NCBI RefSeq assembly: GCF_020991375.1
Contig: NZ_JAJLQZ010000006.1
Coordinates: 186,001 to 250,000 of the forward strand
Length of the DNA stretch: 64,000 nucleotides
Source of the DNA: Glycomyces amatae
Lineage (GTDB): Bacteria > Actinomycetota > Actinomycetes > Mycobacteriales > Micromonosporaceae
Direction: 5' to 3'
Both the position numbers and the translations under genes were made by a program. Below, piece after piece: positions 51,689 to 59,709 of the stretch. Position 1 is the first letter of the stretch; each line of letters opens with the position of its first letter. The notes beneath the pieces are model-generated. The model did no database searches, had not been told where the DNA came from, and saw only the letters and a list, made by a program, of their open reading frames with translations.

Positions 51689-52804
51689 TCAGACCTGGAC
51701 CCAGATCCCGCGGCGCATGACGGAGATCAGGTTCAGGTCGTCGTCGAGGATCACCGCGTCGGCGTACTTGCCGGTCTCGATCGCGCCGACCTCGCGCAGG
51801 CCCAGCAGCTCCGCGGGCGTCGCCGAGGCCATCTGGGAGGCGGCCTCCACCGACTGCCCGGCGAGGCGCACGGCGTTGCGGAACGCGTCGAGCAGGGTGA
51901 TCGTGGAGCCGGCGATGACGTCGGTCCCGGCCACGGTGGCGACCCCGTCCACGACCTCGACCTCGTGGCGCCCGAGCATGTACTGCCCGTCGGCCAGCCC
52001 GGCCGCGTCCATCGCGTCGGAGACCAGCAGGGTCCACGCCGGGAGCGAGGTGTCGAAGGCGAAGCGCATGGTGCCCGGGTGCAGGTGGACCGGGTCGGCG
52101 ACGATCTCGGAGAAGATCCGCTCGTCGTCCAGGAGGGCCGGGATGGGGCCCGGCTCGCGGTGGTTGAAGGCCCGCATGGCGTTGAACAGGTGGGTGGCCG
52201 CTTGGGCGCCCGCGTCGATCCCGGCCGCGGTCTGCTCGTAGCTGGCGTCGGTGTGCCCGATCGCGGGGACGACGCCGCGCCGGTCGAGGAACTCGATGGC
52301 CGCGAGGGCGCCGTCCAGCTCGGGGGCGATGGTCACCATCCTGACCGCGCCCTCCCCCGCCTCGACGAGCTCGGTCAGCTCGGCGATGTCGGGGTCGCGC
52401 AGCACGTCGGTGCGGTGGGCGCCGCACTTGGCGGCCGAGATGTAGGGGCCCTCGTAGTGGACCCCCGCGAGCGTCCCGTCGGCGACCAGGGGCTTCAGGG
52501 CCCGGGTGGCGTCCAGCAGGAACTCGTGCGTGGAGGAGACGAGCGAGGCGACGAGCGTCGTCGTCCCCCGCGAGGCGTGGAAGGCCGCGGCGCCCCGGGC
52601 CGAGGCGGGGTCGCCGTTGGCGAGCGAGTAGCCGCCGCCGCCGTGGCAGTGGACGTCGACGAAGCCGGGCAGGACCCAGCCGCTGGGGTCGCCGTCGCGC
52701 TCCAGGATCCCCTCGAAGCGGTCCCCTTCGACGACGAGGGTCCCGTTGACCACGCCGTCGGGGGTGACGATCCGGCCCACGGCCGGCAGCATGACGCCGT
52801 CCAC
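51689..52804 (-). CDS. nagA: N-acetylglucosamine-6-phosphate deacetylase
   Basis: Seen: 371 residues from a GTG at 52804 with AAGGAG upstream; the longer frame is unlikely. Amidohydrolase motifs: GFVDVHCHGGGG (metal His pair), HYEGPYISAAKCGAHR (metal Glu), AIGHTDASYEQ, ATHLFNAMRAF (metal His) and LVSDAMDAAG (catalytic Asp). Removes acetate from GlcNAc-6-P to give glucosamine-6-P, feeding amino-sugar recycling or chitin use. Diverges from a DeoR regulator 157 bases away, a likely controller. No nagB or GlcNAc transporter is adjacent. Confidence 0.95.
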   Translation of the reverse strand: MDGVMLPAVGRIVTPDGVVNGTLVVEGDRFEGILERDGDPSGWVLPGFVDVHCHGGGGYSLANGDPASARGAAAFHASRGTTTLVASLVSSTHEFLLDATRALKPLVADGTLAGVHYEGPYISAAKCGAHRTDVLRDPDIAELTELVEAGEGAVRMVTIAPELDGALAAIEFLDRRGVVPAIGHTDASYEQTAAGIDAGAQAATHLFNAMRAFNHREPGPIPALLDDERIFSEIVADPVHLHPGTMRFAFDTSLPAWTLLVSDAMDAAGLADGQYMLGRHEVEVVDGVATVAGTDVIAGSTITLLDAFRNAVRLAGQSVEAASQMASATPAELLGLREVGAIETGKYADAVILDDDLNLISVMRRGIWVQV

Positions 52805-52961
52805 CGGCGCTCCTTCCAATCGGTCCGGCGTGTGCGAGCCCACGTCGGTGCGGCACAATGATCGTGAGCGCGCGAGCATGACTTGAGCACCGCCCGAGCG
52901 CCGTTCGAACACTATCGTGCAGACCGCGGCGGCCCGCCGCGATCCCGACCCGAGGAGCGAC

Positions 52962-53747
52962 GTGGACCGCTACGCCCGGTGGAACACCCTGCTGGAGATC
53001 CTCGCAGAGACCGGACGCATCACGGTGGAGGAGGCGGCCGAGCGGCTCGGCGTCTCGCAGGCGACGATCCGGCGCGACTTCGACCAGCTGTCGCAGCAGC
53101 AGATGATCACCCGGACCCGCGGCGGCGCCGTCGCGGGCGGCATCTCCTACGACCTGCCCCTGCGGTACAAGACCGCCCGCCATGTGGAGGAGAAGCACCG
53201 CATCGGCACCGCGGCGGCGGGCCTGGTCAGCCCCGGCCAGGTGATCGCGCTGAACGGCGGCACCACCATCACCGAGGTGGCGCGGTCCCTCGCGATGCGG
53301 ACCGACCTGGTGGCGACCCCCGGTTCGACGGGACTGACGATCGTCACCAACGCGCTGAACATCGCCAACGAGCTCATAGTCCGGCCGCACCTGAAAGTGG
53401 TGGTGGTCGGCGGGGTCGTGCGCCCGCAGTCCTACGAGCTGATAGGCCCGCTCGCCGCGCCGATCCTGCGCGAGATCACCCTCGACATCGCCTTCCTGGG
53501 GGTGGACGCGATCGACATGAAGCTCGGCGCCACGAGCCACCACGAGGGCGAGGCGGCCATCAACGCCCTGATGGCGGCCCGGGCGCGCAAGGTGGTGGTG
53601 ATCGCGGACGGCTCGAAGATCGGCGGGCACGCCTTCGCGAGGATCTGCCCCACTGACCGCGTCCACACCCTCGTCACGGACGGCAACGCCCCGCCGGAGC
53701 AGCTCCGGGGCTTCGAAGAGGCGGGGATCAGAGTCATCGTCGTCTAA
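52962..53747 (+). CDS. DeoR/GlpR-family transcriptional regulator
   Basis: Seen: 261 residues from a GTG at 52962, chosen because GAGGAG precedes it and homologues begin at xxRYxRWNxLLEIL; the frame is open to 52917. HTH at about 8-55: RITVEEAAERLGVSQATIRR, followed by TRTRGGAV, the classic DeoR junction. The effector domain has ALNGGTTITEVARSL (sugar-phosphate site), VVVVGGVVRPQSYELIGPLA, LDIAFLGVDAID and VVVIADGSKIGGHAFA. Binds a phosphorylated sugar and represses sugar genes. Divergent nagA makes an amino-sugar phosphate the likely signal; the downstream kinase gene is 25 bases away. Confidence 0.92.
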   Translation: MDRYARWNTLLEILAETGRITVEEAAERLGVSQATIRRDFDQLSQQQMITRTRGGAVAGGISYDLPLRYKTARHVEEKHRIGTAAAGLVSPGQVIALNGGTTITEVARSLAMRTDLVATPGSTGLTIVTNALNIANELIVRPHLKVVVVGGVVRPQSYELIGPLAAPILREITLDIAFLGVDAIDMKLGATSHHEGEAAINALMAARARKVVVIADGSKIGGHAFARICPTDRVHTLVTDGNAPPEQLRGFEEAGIRVIVV

Positions 53748-53772
53748 CGAACCGCACCATTGGAGGAACCCG

Positions 53773-54312
53773 ATGACCCGACCCCGAATCATCGCCGTCG
53801 CAGGACTGCCCGGCACCGGGAAGTCGACGCTGGCCGAACGGCTCGCCCGCGAAACGGGCACGCCGGCGTTCGCGGGCGACTGGCTGATGGGCTCGCTGGC
53901 GCCGCACGGGATCTTCGAGGACATGGACCGCCCGACCTATATCGCGCTCTACGACGGGCTGCTCGAGACCCTGATCGTCAGGCAGCTGATGCTGGGCCAG
54001 TCGGCGATCAACGACGGCCTGATCGACGACGAGACCGCCGGGCGCTGGGGCCGGTTGGCGGCCGCCCACGCGGCGGAGCTGAAGGTCATCGAGTGCGTCT
54101 GCGGCGACACGGAGCTCCACCGGTCCCGGCTCGAAGGCCGCGTGCGGGGCATCCCGGGCTGGCACGAGATCGACTGGGAGCACGTGGAGCGCATGAGGGA
54201 GGAGTTCCCGCCGCTCACCGTGGAGCGGCTCGTGCTCGACGCGGTCGACCCGGTAGAGACGAACCTCGCCAAAGCCCGCGACTACCTCGGGACCCCGCGG
54301 CAACCTGCCTGA
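53773..54312 (+). CDS. P-loop (AAA_33-type) kinase
   Basis: Seen: 179 residues, ATG 25 bases after the DeoR stop with GGAGGAA upstream. Walker A VAGLPGTGKSTLAERLA (about 8-24), then an Asp-containing GDWLMG at about 36-41 where zeta-toxin/gluconokinase-like enzymes place a catalytic Asp, VIECVCGDTELHRSRLEGR and VERLVLDAVDP. Phosphorylates an unknown small molecule; some relatives act on sugars or antibiotics. Co-transcription with DeoR beside nagA suggests a sugar substrate, but GlcNAc kinases are usually ROK proteins, so this is uncertain. Confidence 0.78.
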   Translation: MTRPRIIAVAGLPGTGKSTLAERLARETGTPAFAGDWLMGSLAPHGIFEDMDRPTYIALYDGLLETLIVRQLMLGQSAINDGLIDDETAGRWGRLAAAHAAELKVIECVCGDTELHRSRLEGRVRGIPGWHEIDWEHVERMREEFPPLTVERLVLDAVDPVETNLAKARDYLGTPRQPA

Positions 54313-54383
54313 TCGGTCCGCGACCCCACCCGTCACGGGTCAGCCGCGACCACGGCGGATGCGGCGGACGAAGAGGCCGATGC

Positions 54384-55118
54384 TCACAAATGGCCCTCAT
54401 ACGAGGCGGGAGGGTCGAAGGGAACCGGCCCGGAGACGGGTTGCGCGGTGGCGAACGGATCGATGGCAGCGGCCTGATCGGTGGGGACGCCTTCGGGGAA
54501 GTAGTGGCTGTCGTGGGCCACCGTGTCCTGCTCGCTCCCGGGAACGATGCCGCCTGAGGGCGGGATGTAGGTCAGTTCGCTGACATCGCTGCGCGGCACG
54601 CAGCCCGATTGGATCATCAATCCGACCTGGTAGCCGACGCTGTAATAGAAATTGATGCCGTCTTCACGCCGAGCCTCGATCGAGTGGTACTTCCCCGTGC
54701 CGCTCGCGTCGTCCCGGTGGATGTCGAGCCCGAGTTCGCTCCAGTAGGTGCGGAGCTCGTCCAGGTAGTCTTCCCGAACCTGCGTTGTAGCCGAAACCGC
54801 TTCGCTGAACGTGTAGCGGATCTCGATACTGGTGTAGTCGGAGTCATCCAAACCGCCATGGCTGCATGGCAGTTCGTTCCAGCTGCGCCGCTCGAAGCCG
54901 GGGAAGTCCGGTAGCGCCTCCACAAGGTCTGCCACACCTTGCTCCATGGGCTCGTACGCCTCGGCCTGCGTGTAATCAGTGGCGGGAGGTTGTTCTTCCA
55001 TGACCGAGCACCCCAAGGTGGTTGAAAACAAGGCGACCGTTGCCGCTGCGACCACTGATCTGAACGACTTGTTCTTCAGCGATCTCGGATCAGATGTACT
55101 GGTTCTCATGGCTGTCAC
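54384..55118 (-). CDS. Lipoprotein; candidate immunity or partner protein of the upstream lipase-like gene
   Basis: Seen: 244 residues from a GTG at 55118 that overlaps the hydrolase stop (GTGA); an ATG at 55109 would also work. Signal peptide with lipobox TTLGC, so the mature chain is anchored by Cys37 outside the membrane. The domain has two cysteines (LPCSHGG, SGCVPRS), DYTSIEIRYTFSEAV and YYSVGYQVGLMIQSGC. Codon use is less GC-biased than in neighbours. Tight coupling to a type VII-like hydrolase suggests it binds or neutralises that enzyme at the membrane, as TilA lipoproteins do for TslA in Staphylococcus; inference only. Confidence 0.7.
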   Translation of the reverse strand: MTAMRTSTSDPRSLKNKSFRSVVAAATVALFSTTLGCSVMEEQPPATDYTQAEAYEPMEQGVADLVEALPDFPGFERRSWNELPCSHGGLDDSDYTSIEIRYTFSEAVSATTQVREDYLDELRTYWSELGLDIHRDDASGTGKYHSIEARREDGINFYYSVGYQVGLMIQSGCVPRSDVSELTYIPPSGGIVPGSEQDTVAHDSHYFPEGVPTDQAAAIDPFATAQPVSGPVPFDPPASYEGHL

Positions 55119-57004
55119 TCGACTTCGCCTTCCTGACCTGTCGCGATAAAGGCCATGTTCTCCCTGCTGATATTGCCGTCGTCCCAGTAGGCGCTGTGGT
55201 TCGCCACCGCGCCGTCCACTGCGGCGACCGCCCCGCCCGCCGCGCCCAGAAGGACGTTGCCGCCACCGGGGAACGGGTGCTCTCCTTCGCGCGTGGCCTC
55301 ACTGGTGAACGTGTTGCCACCGAATTCTTCACCCGTGGGGTCCTCGCCGTGGACCATCCCGTACTCGATGACGTCGTCAGGATTCCGGCTCGCCCAGACG
55401 TTGTCCGGGTCGATCCCGAGCGCTTCCGCAGAGTCGACGCCGACCCCTGGCGATCCGATGAAGACCATGTTGTCCACGTCCAGCCCTTCGTCACGGGCCG
55501 CGATGCCGACCGTGGTCGATCCGTAGGAGTGTCCGGTCATGGTCAGATTCGACGGTTCACCTTCCGCCGTCGCACGCAGTCCATCGGTAAAGCTGCCGAG
55601 GTCGTCAGCGGCGGCCTCGGCGAGTGCCGTGTCTCTAGCTTCACCGACCACGCCGTCAGGAGCGTCGTAATCTAGCCACAGAACAGTGGCGGTCTCCTCT
55701 CCTTTTCCGAACCGCATAGCGTCGTAGGCCATGGAGTCGATGCGGTTCATCAAGCCCCCGTTGTCATAGCCCGCTCCGCCGAGATCCGCTCCAGTGCCCG
55801 GCACGTAGACGTTGACGTTGTCGGCCGTGTCGGGATTGCCCACCGACACGATCGCCTGGCCTTCGCCCTCCGTCCCGAAGCCGAGCAGGAAGTACTCCTG
55901 ACCCGTGTCCGGATGCGGTTCCTGGATCCGACTGTCCAAGTCCGCCAACTGGTCTCGGTCCTGCCGGAGTTCTTCCAGCCGCTCCTGAAGTTCCGAGTAA
56001 CTGACAGGAGAGTCGTTGGGCCTGCCCGCTTCATAGTCGGCGTTGATCGCGTCCATCTGCTGTTCGATGTCGGCGATCTCCTGGTCGAGGCCGGTGATCT
56101 GGTCGTCGAGCACGGTCCGGTTGGCGGTGTCCCTGACATCGACCGGGATGCCGTCGGTGGGGCCGACCCATTCGGGGTGTTCGGCGATCAGCGCTTCTCG
56201 CTCCGCGTCGCTCAAGCCCTCCCACCACTGGTTGACCTGCTCGGGAGACAGGTCCGACTCGCCGTTGAAGATCGCCTCCATCTCGGCGGCGACCTCCTCG
56301 CTGAGTTCGGCCTTGTAGTCGTCGATCAGGTCGTCGTAGGTCGCCCCGAGCTGCGGCGGCAACTCCGGCGGGGCCTCGCGCATCGCAGTGAGCGCCGCGG
56401 CCGCCTCATCGTCGGCGTCGTGCGCCCGGGACATGATGGCGCGCAGCCGATCCTGGTACTGAGCGCCGAGTTCTTTCGCCAACTCGTAAAAGTCTCCGAG
56501 CCTGCTCATCACCTCAGCTTCACCGACCAGGTCGTACCAGGCCGAGGGCTTGTCGATCCCGACGCGGTCGCACAGCCACTGCGGCGGATCGAGGTGCAAG
56601 TAGATCGATCGGTGCAGCTCCCCGCTCGGATTCACCTCGTAGTCGTGCTTGTCGCCCTCGATCTCGTAGGCACGCTCCTCGATAAGGCCGACAAGTTCCA
56701 GAAGCTCGTCCTGCTCGGCCTTGAGCGCCTCGGACGCCTCCAGCAGAGCGGTGCGCACGCGGGTCTGGGCGTAGTCGGACAGGTCGTCTTCGAAGCGTCC
56801 GGTGAAGAGGTCGATGTGCTCGCGCACTTGGGTCGCGGTGTCGGACTCGTAGTTCTCGATGCTCAGGTGCCCGGCGATGACATCCGTGCGCAGCCGCTCG
56901 GACTGCTCGACCATCCTGTCCACATAGCCCGCCCAGGCGTAACCGCCGGACTGGATCGCCGCGCAGTCGAGGTCGCGGAGGTCCTTCCATGACATGTCGC
57001 TCAT
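55115..57004 (-). CDS. Helical N-terminus plus DUF1023 alpha/beta hydrolase; type VII-type lipase effector candidate
   Basis: Seen: 629 residues from the ATG at 57004. Residues 1-350 are predicted almost wholly alpha-helical with no signal peptide (MSDMSWKDLRDLDCAAIQSG and onward; coiled coils at about 165-250 and 300-360), similar in style to WXG/LXG export domains. At 259-297 is the signature WWEGLSDAEREALIAEHPEW and GIPVDVRDTANR that precedes DUF1023 domains. The hydrolase (about 370-610) has the nucleophile elbow TMTGHSYGSTTVG (Ser493), Asp543/544 in NPDDVIEY and His603 in ANHSAYW. Gene order small helical protein, hydrolase, lipoprotein, with tight coupling. A family member could also be a housekeeping esterase; the substrate is unknown. 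Confidence 0.8.
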   Translation of the reverse strand: MSDMSWKDLRDLDCAAIQSGGYAWAGYVDRMVEQSERLRTDVIAGHLSIENYESDTATQVREHIDLFTGRFEDDLSDYAQTRVRTALLEASEALKAEQDELLELVGLIEERAYEIEGDKHDYEVNPSGELHRSIYLHLDPPQWLCDRVGIDKPSAWYDLVGEAEVMSRLGDFYELAKELGAQYQDRLRAIMSRAHDADDEAAAALTAMREAPPELPPQLGATYDDLIDDYKAELSEEVAAEMEAIFNGESDLSPEQVNQWWEGLSDAEREALIAEHPEWVGPTDGIPVDVRDTANRTVLDDQITGLDQEIADIEQQMDAINADYEAGRPNDSPVSYSELQERLEELRQDRDQLADLDSRIQEPHPDTGQEYFLLGFGTEGEGQAIVSVGNPDTADNVNVYVPGTGADLGGAGYDNGGLMNRIDSMAYDAMRFGKGEETATVLWLDYDAPDGVVGEARDTALAEAAADDLGSFTDGLRATAEGEPSNLTMTGHSYGSTTVGIAARDEGLDVDNMVFIGSPGVGVDSAEALGIDPDNVWASRNPDDVIEYGMVHGEDPTGEEFGGNTFTSEATREGEHPFPGGGNVLLGAAGGAVAAVDGAVANHSAYWDDGNISRENMAFIATGQEGEVE

Positions 57005-57016
57005 GCAGACCGGGCC

Positions 57017-57391
57017 CTACCAGTCGGGGCGGGACGAGGCGTTCTCGTTGGCCCGGCCGGGATAGCGGTCGTGGTCGGCCAGCGAGGCGAAGTCGCCGGC
57101 GTTGTAGTCGTCGACCTCGACGGCCTCCTCGGCGCAGACGGCGAGGTACTCGCCGGTGTTGCCGCACAGGCCGGTGAATCCGCCGGCGCGGCGCAGCTGC
57201 CACCACTCCGCCGCCTCGGCCAGCGCCGGGCCGAGGGCGGTGTCGGAGTCTTTGAGCTGCTGCGCGAGCTCGGTGGTGCTGTCGATGAGCGTGGCCGTCC
57301 GCGAATCGACCTCGGACTCGACGTCGAAGAGGATCTCCACTGACTTGTGGACCTCGTCGGGCTCCATCGTGAACACGTCAGCGCCGGCCAT
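57017..57391 (-). CDS. Small helical protein, type VII secretion target-like
   Basis: Seen: 124 residues from the ATG at 57391 (AGAGG upstream); a GTG at 57409 is in frame. Helical pattern: MEPDEVHKSVEILFDVESEV, STTELAQQLKDSDTALGPAL and EAAEWWQLRRAGGFTGLC, ending with a Tyr/Asp segment (YNAGDFASLADHDRY). There is no WxG turn, but length and helix layout resemble EspC/DUF2580-type type VII substrates. It ends 12 bases before the hydrolase start and is probably its export partner or chaperone. Confidence 0.65.
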   Translation of the reverse strand: MAGADVFTMEPDEVHKSVEILFDVESEVDSRTATLIDSTTELAQQLKDSDTALGPALAEAAEWWQLRRAGGFTGLCGNTGEYLAVCAEEAVEVDDYNAGDFASLADHDRYPGRANENASSRPDW

Positions 57392-57690
57392 CGGTGGCCT
57401 CTGATCCACTGCGCCGGAAGGCGGTCGGGCAAATGGAAGCCCGGGAGGGCAGGGTCATGGGCTGTCTCCTTGAAGCGCCGGGGAGTCGAGCACGCGCTGC
57501 ACTGCGGGTGTCTTTTCGGGGTGAGTCGGGCATTTGGAACGGCCCTCATGGTAGCCCAGAGTCACCAGTCGTGCGGTACACGTACATGTCGGCAGGCCAA
57601 GGGCGACCAGATGCCTTGTGCGCGTAGCGCTTTGCCGAAGAAGCCCTGTCCGTGTCCAGCGCCAGGACCGGTGCGAACGGAATGCGTCTC

Positions 57691-58296
57691 CTATGCCGGG
57701 CGCAGGGCGTCCAGTACGAGGTTGAGGAGGCGTTCGGTCTGCGCGGCGTCGGTGCGTACGGGCATCAGGGCGCCGGCCACCAGCATGACCACGTCCTGCG
57801 GGTCCACGTCGGCGCGGAGGGAGCCGTCCCGTGCCCCGGCCTCCAGCAGCGGCGTGATCGCGGCGGTGACGCGCTCCAGCGACCCGGTGTGGTTCATCGG
57901 CCCGGGGCCGGTGATGGCCTCGAAGCCCAGCACCTCCACCACGCCGCGCTTGGTCGCCGCGAACGCGGCGAACTGGATCAGCCACGCGCGCAGCGCCTCC
58001 CGCGGCGGCATCCGCCTGGCCAGCTCCGCGGCGCGCGCGGTCAGGTTCTCGACCTCGGCGGCGTAGACCGCTTCGACGAGCTGCTCGCGGTTGCCGAAGT
58101 TGCGGTAGAGCGTCCCGATCCCGACCCCGGCTTCGCGCGCCACGCCCTCCAGCGAGAACGCGCCCTCGCCGCTGGACAGCGCCCGGCGGGCGGCCTCCAC
58201 GAGGCGGTCGCGGTTGCGGCGCGCGTCCGAGCGCTGCCGTCGCCCCCCTGCGGGTGCGGGCGGCGACGGCTCACTGCGCGACTGGCTCGCGGGCAT
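57691..58296 (-). CDS. TetR-family transcriptional repressor
   Basis: Seen: 201 residues; GGAGG precedes the ATG at 58296. After an Arg/Ser-rich head comes the TetR HTH (about 25-72): RDRLVEAARRALSSGEGAFS, EGVAREAGVGIGTLYRNFGN and REQLVEAVYAAEVENL. The ligand domain has LRAWLIQFAAFAATKRGV. Divergent from the aldo/keto reductase, with a perfect palindrome between them (58332-58349) and a similar site touching its own ribosome site. It probably represses both genes until a small ligand binds. The 281-base gap downstream (57410-57690) holds nothing I can support. Confidence 0.92.
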   Translation of the reverse strand: MPASQSRSEPSPPAPAGGRRQRSDARRNRDRLVEAARRALSSGEGAFSLEGVAREAGVGIGTLYRNFGNREQLVEAVYAAEVENLTARAAELARRMPPREALRAWLIQFAAFAATKRGVVEVLGFEAITGPGPMNHTGSLERVTAAITPLLEAGARDGSLRADVDPQDVVMLVAGALMPVRTDAAQTERLLNLVLDALRPA

Positions 58297-58349
58297 AGCG
58301 GAGGACCCTCCGGTTCGTGTACGCTCAAATTAGCGGAGGCGCCTCCGCT
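58297..58349. promoter_or_regulatory. Two related palindromic operators between tetR and the aldo/keto reductase
   Basis: A perfect 18-bp palindrome AGCGGAGGCGCCTCCGCT at 58332-58349, plus AGCGGAGGACCCTCCGGT at 58297-58314, matching at 15 of 18 positions. Centres are 35 bp apart. The second overlaps the ribosome site of tetR, so part of that match could be coincidental. Expected binding sites of the adjacent TetR repressor. Confidence 0.75.
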
Positions 58350-58391
58350 TCAGCTTCCGTTTCCATGATGACACGAGAAGAGGTCCCGACG

Positions 58392-59327
58392 ATGTCCGGA
58401 CTCACCGACCCCTCCGCCCCGCATCCCGGAGGCGTCCACCCGATGGCGGGGCGCGACGTCGCCCGGGTCGGGTACGGCACGATGCAGCTGCCGCGCCTCA
58501 AGGACGCCGCCGCGGCGCGCAAGGTGCTGCGCCGAGCGTTCGAGCTCGGCGTCGACCACTTCGACACCGCCCACTTCTACGGCGACGGGACCGCCAACGA
58601 CCACCTCGCCCGGGAACTCGGCGCCGAACGGGGCGTCGTGATCGCGACCAAGGTCGGCGCGCGCCCGGCCAAGCGCGGCCCGATGCCGATGGCCCCGGCC
58701 CAGCGACCCGAAGAGCTGCGCCAGGAGGTCCTGGACAACCTCCGCAGCCTGCGGACCGAGCACCTCGACGTGGTCAACATGCGCCGTATCGCGCCGGGCA
58801 CGTTCCCCATGGGCCCGAGGCAGATGGTCGACTTCGACGATCAGATGGCCGCGATGGTCGCCATGCGCGACGAGGGCCTGATCGGCGCGATCGGCGTGAG
58901 CACCGTGAGCCTGGCCGAGCTGCGCCGCGCGCTGCCGGCGGGCATCGTCTGCGTGCAGAACTGGTACAGCCTCACCGCCCGCAAGCACGAGCCGCTGCTC
59001 GAACTGTGCCGGGCCGAGGGCATCGCCTGGGTCCCGTACTTCCCGCTGGGCGGGGCCCACCCCGGGTCGACCAAGGCCACTCGGGAGCCGGTCGTCCAGG
59101 AGATCGCCGGGGCGATCGGGGCCACGCCCGCGCAGGTGGGGCTGGCCTGGCTGCTGCACCATGCGGGCAACACGCTGCTCATCCCCGGGACGGCCTCGGT
59201 CGACCACCTCGAGCAGAACGTCGCCGCGGGGTCGGTCCGGCTGGACGAGCAGGCCATGGCGAGGCTCGACGAGATCAGGCCCGCGTCAGGGATCCGCGGC
59301 TTCATCAACCGGTTCCGTCGCTCCTGA
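58392..59327 (+). CDS. Aldo/keto reductase
   Basis: Seen: 311 residues from the ATG at 58392 (AAGAGG upstream); the longer frame from 58317 runs through the operator and is rejected. TIM-barrel AKR: VARVGYGTMQLPR, then HFDTAHFYGDG with catalytic Asp58 and Tyr63, VIATKVGA with Lys87, GAIGVSTVSLAELRRAL, and the NADPH-binding region LLIPGTASVDHLEQNV. At the usual catalytic His position the sequence reads DVVNMRRI, so the His is replaced by Asn or Met. Some AKR clades share this change. Reduces or detoxifies carbonyl compounds; probably TetR-regulated. Confidence 0.9.
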   Translation: MSGLTDPSAPHPGGVHPMAGRDVARVGYGTMQLPRLKDAAAARKVLRRAFELGVDHFDTAHFYGDGTANDHLARELGAERGVVIATKVGARPAKRGPMPMAPAQRPEELRQEVLDNLRSLRTEHLDVVNMRRIAPGTFPMGPRQMVDFDDQMAAMVAMRDEGLIGAIGVSTVSLAELRRALPAGIVCVQNWYSLTARKHEPLLELCRAEGIAWVPYFPLGGAHPGSTKATREPVVQEIAGAIGATPAQVGLAWLLHHAGNTLLIPGTASVDHLEQNVAAGSVRLDEQAMARLDEIRPASGIRGFINRFRRS

Positions 59328-59424
59328 GCCCAAGTGCGGGTTCAGGTTTCGGTGCGGTACCCGAGTTCGCAGGCGTGCATGGCCCTCCCGCAGTCGGCGT
59401 GGCCACCACGCCAGGAGAAGCAAA

Positions 59425-59456
59425 GGCGCGCTCTCCCTTGCAGTGGAGAGCGCGCC
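59425..59456. terminator. Bidirectional terminator between the aldo/keto reductase and DUF397 genes
   Basis: A 12-bp perfect stem (59425-59436 with 59445-59456, 8-base loop) in a convergent gap. Confidence 0.8.
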
Positions 59457-59478
59457 GGGACTTCCAGGCCGGGCTGGG

Positions 59479-59709
59479 TCAGGCGGTCTCGCCGGACTTG
59501 ACTGCGGCAAGCAGGCCGCCGAGGTCGGCGGCGCTCACGCGCAGGTGCGCGTAGGTGTCGGCGAGAGGAGACTTGGTGTCCCCCACCGCGACCTCGCCGC
59601 CGAGGACGGCGATCGCCACACAGTTGCCGTTGCCGGAGCCGTTGCTGCGGCTGCTCTTTCGGAACAGATCACGCGACCAGCGACCAGCGGTGCCAGCACC
59701 ATGACTCAT
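59479..59709 (-). CDS. DUF397 protein
   Basis: Seen: 76 residues. The DUF397 signature is clear: LFRKSSRSNGSGNGNCVAI, EVAVGDTKSPL (usually V.VRDSK.P) and the C-terminal LRVSAADLGGLLAAVKSGE. The ATG overlaps the stop of the XRE/DUF5753 gene (ATGA). In Streptomyces, DUF397 proteins pair with WhiJ-like regulators and are thought to counter or modulate them in development. Translation here may depend on the upstream regulator, which is interrupted. Confidence 0.9.
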   Translation of the reverse strand: MSHGAGTAGRWSRDLFRKSSRSNGSGNGNCVAIAVLGGEVAVGDTKSPLADTYAHLRVSAADLGGLLAAVKSGETA

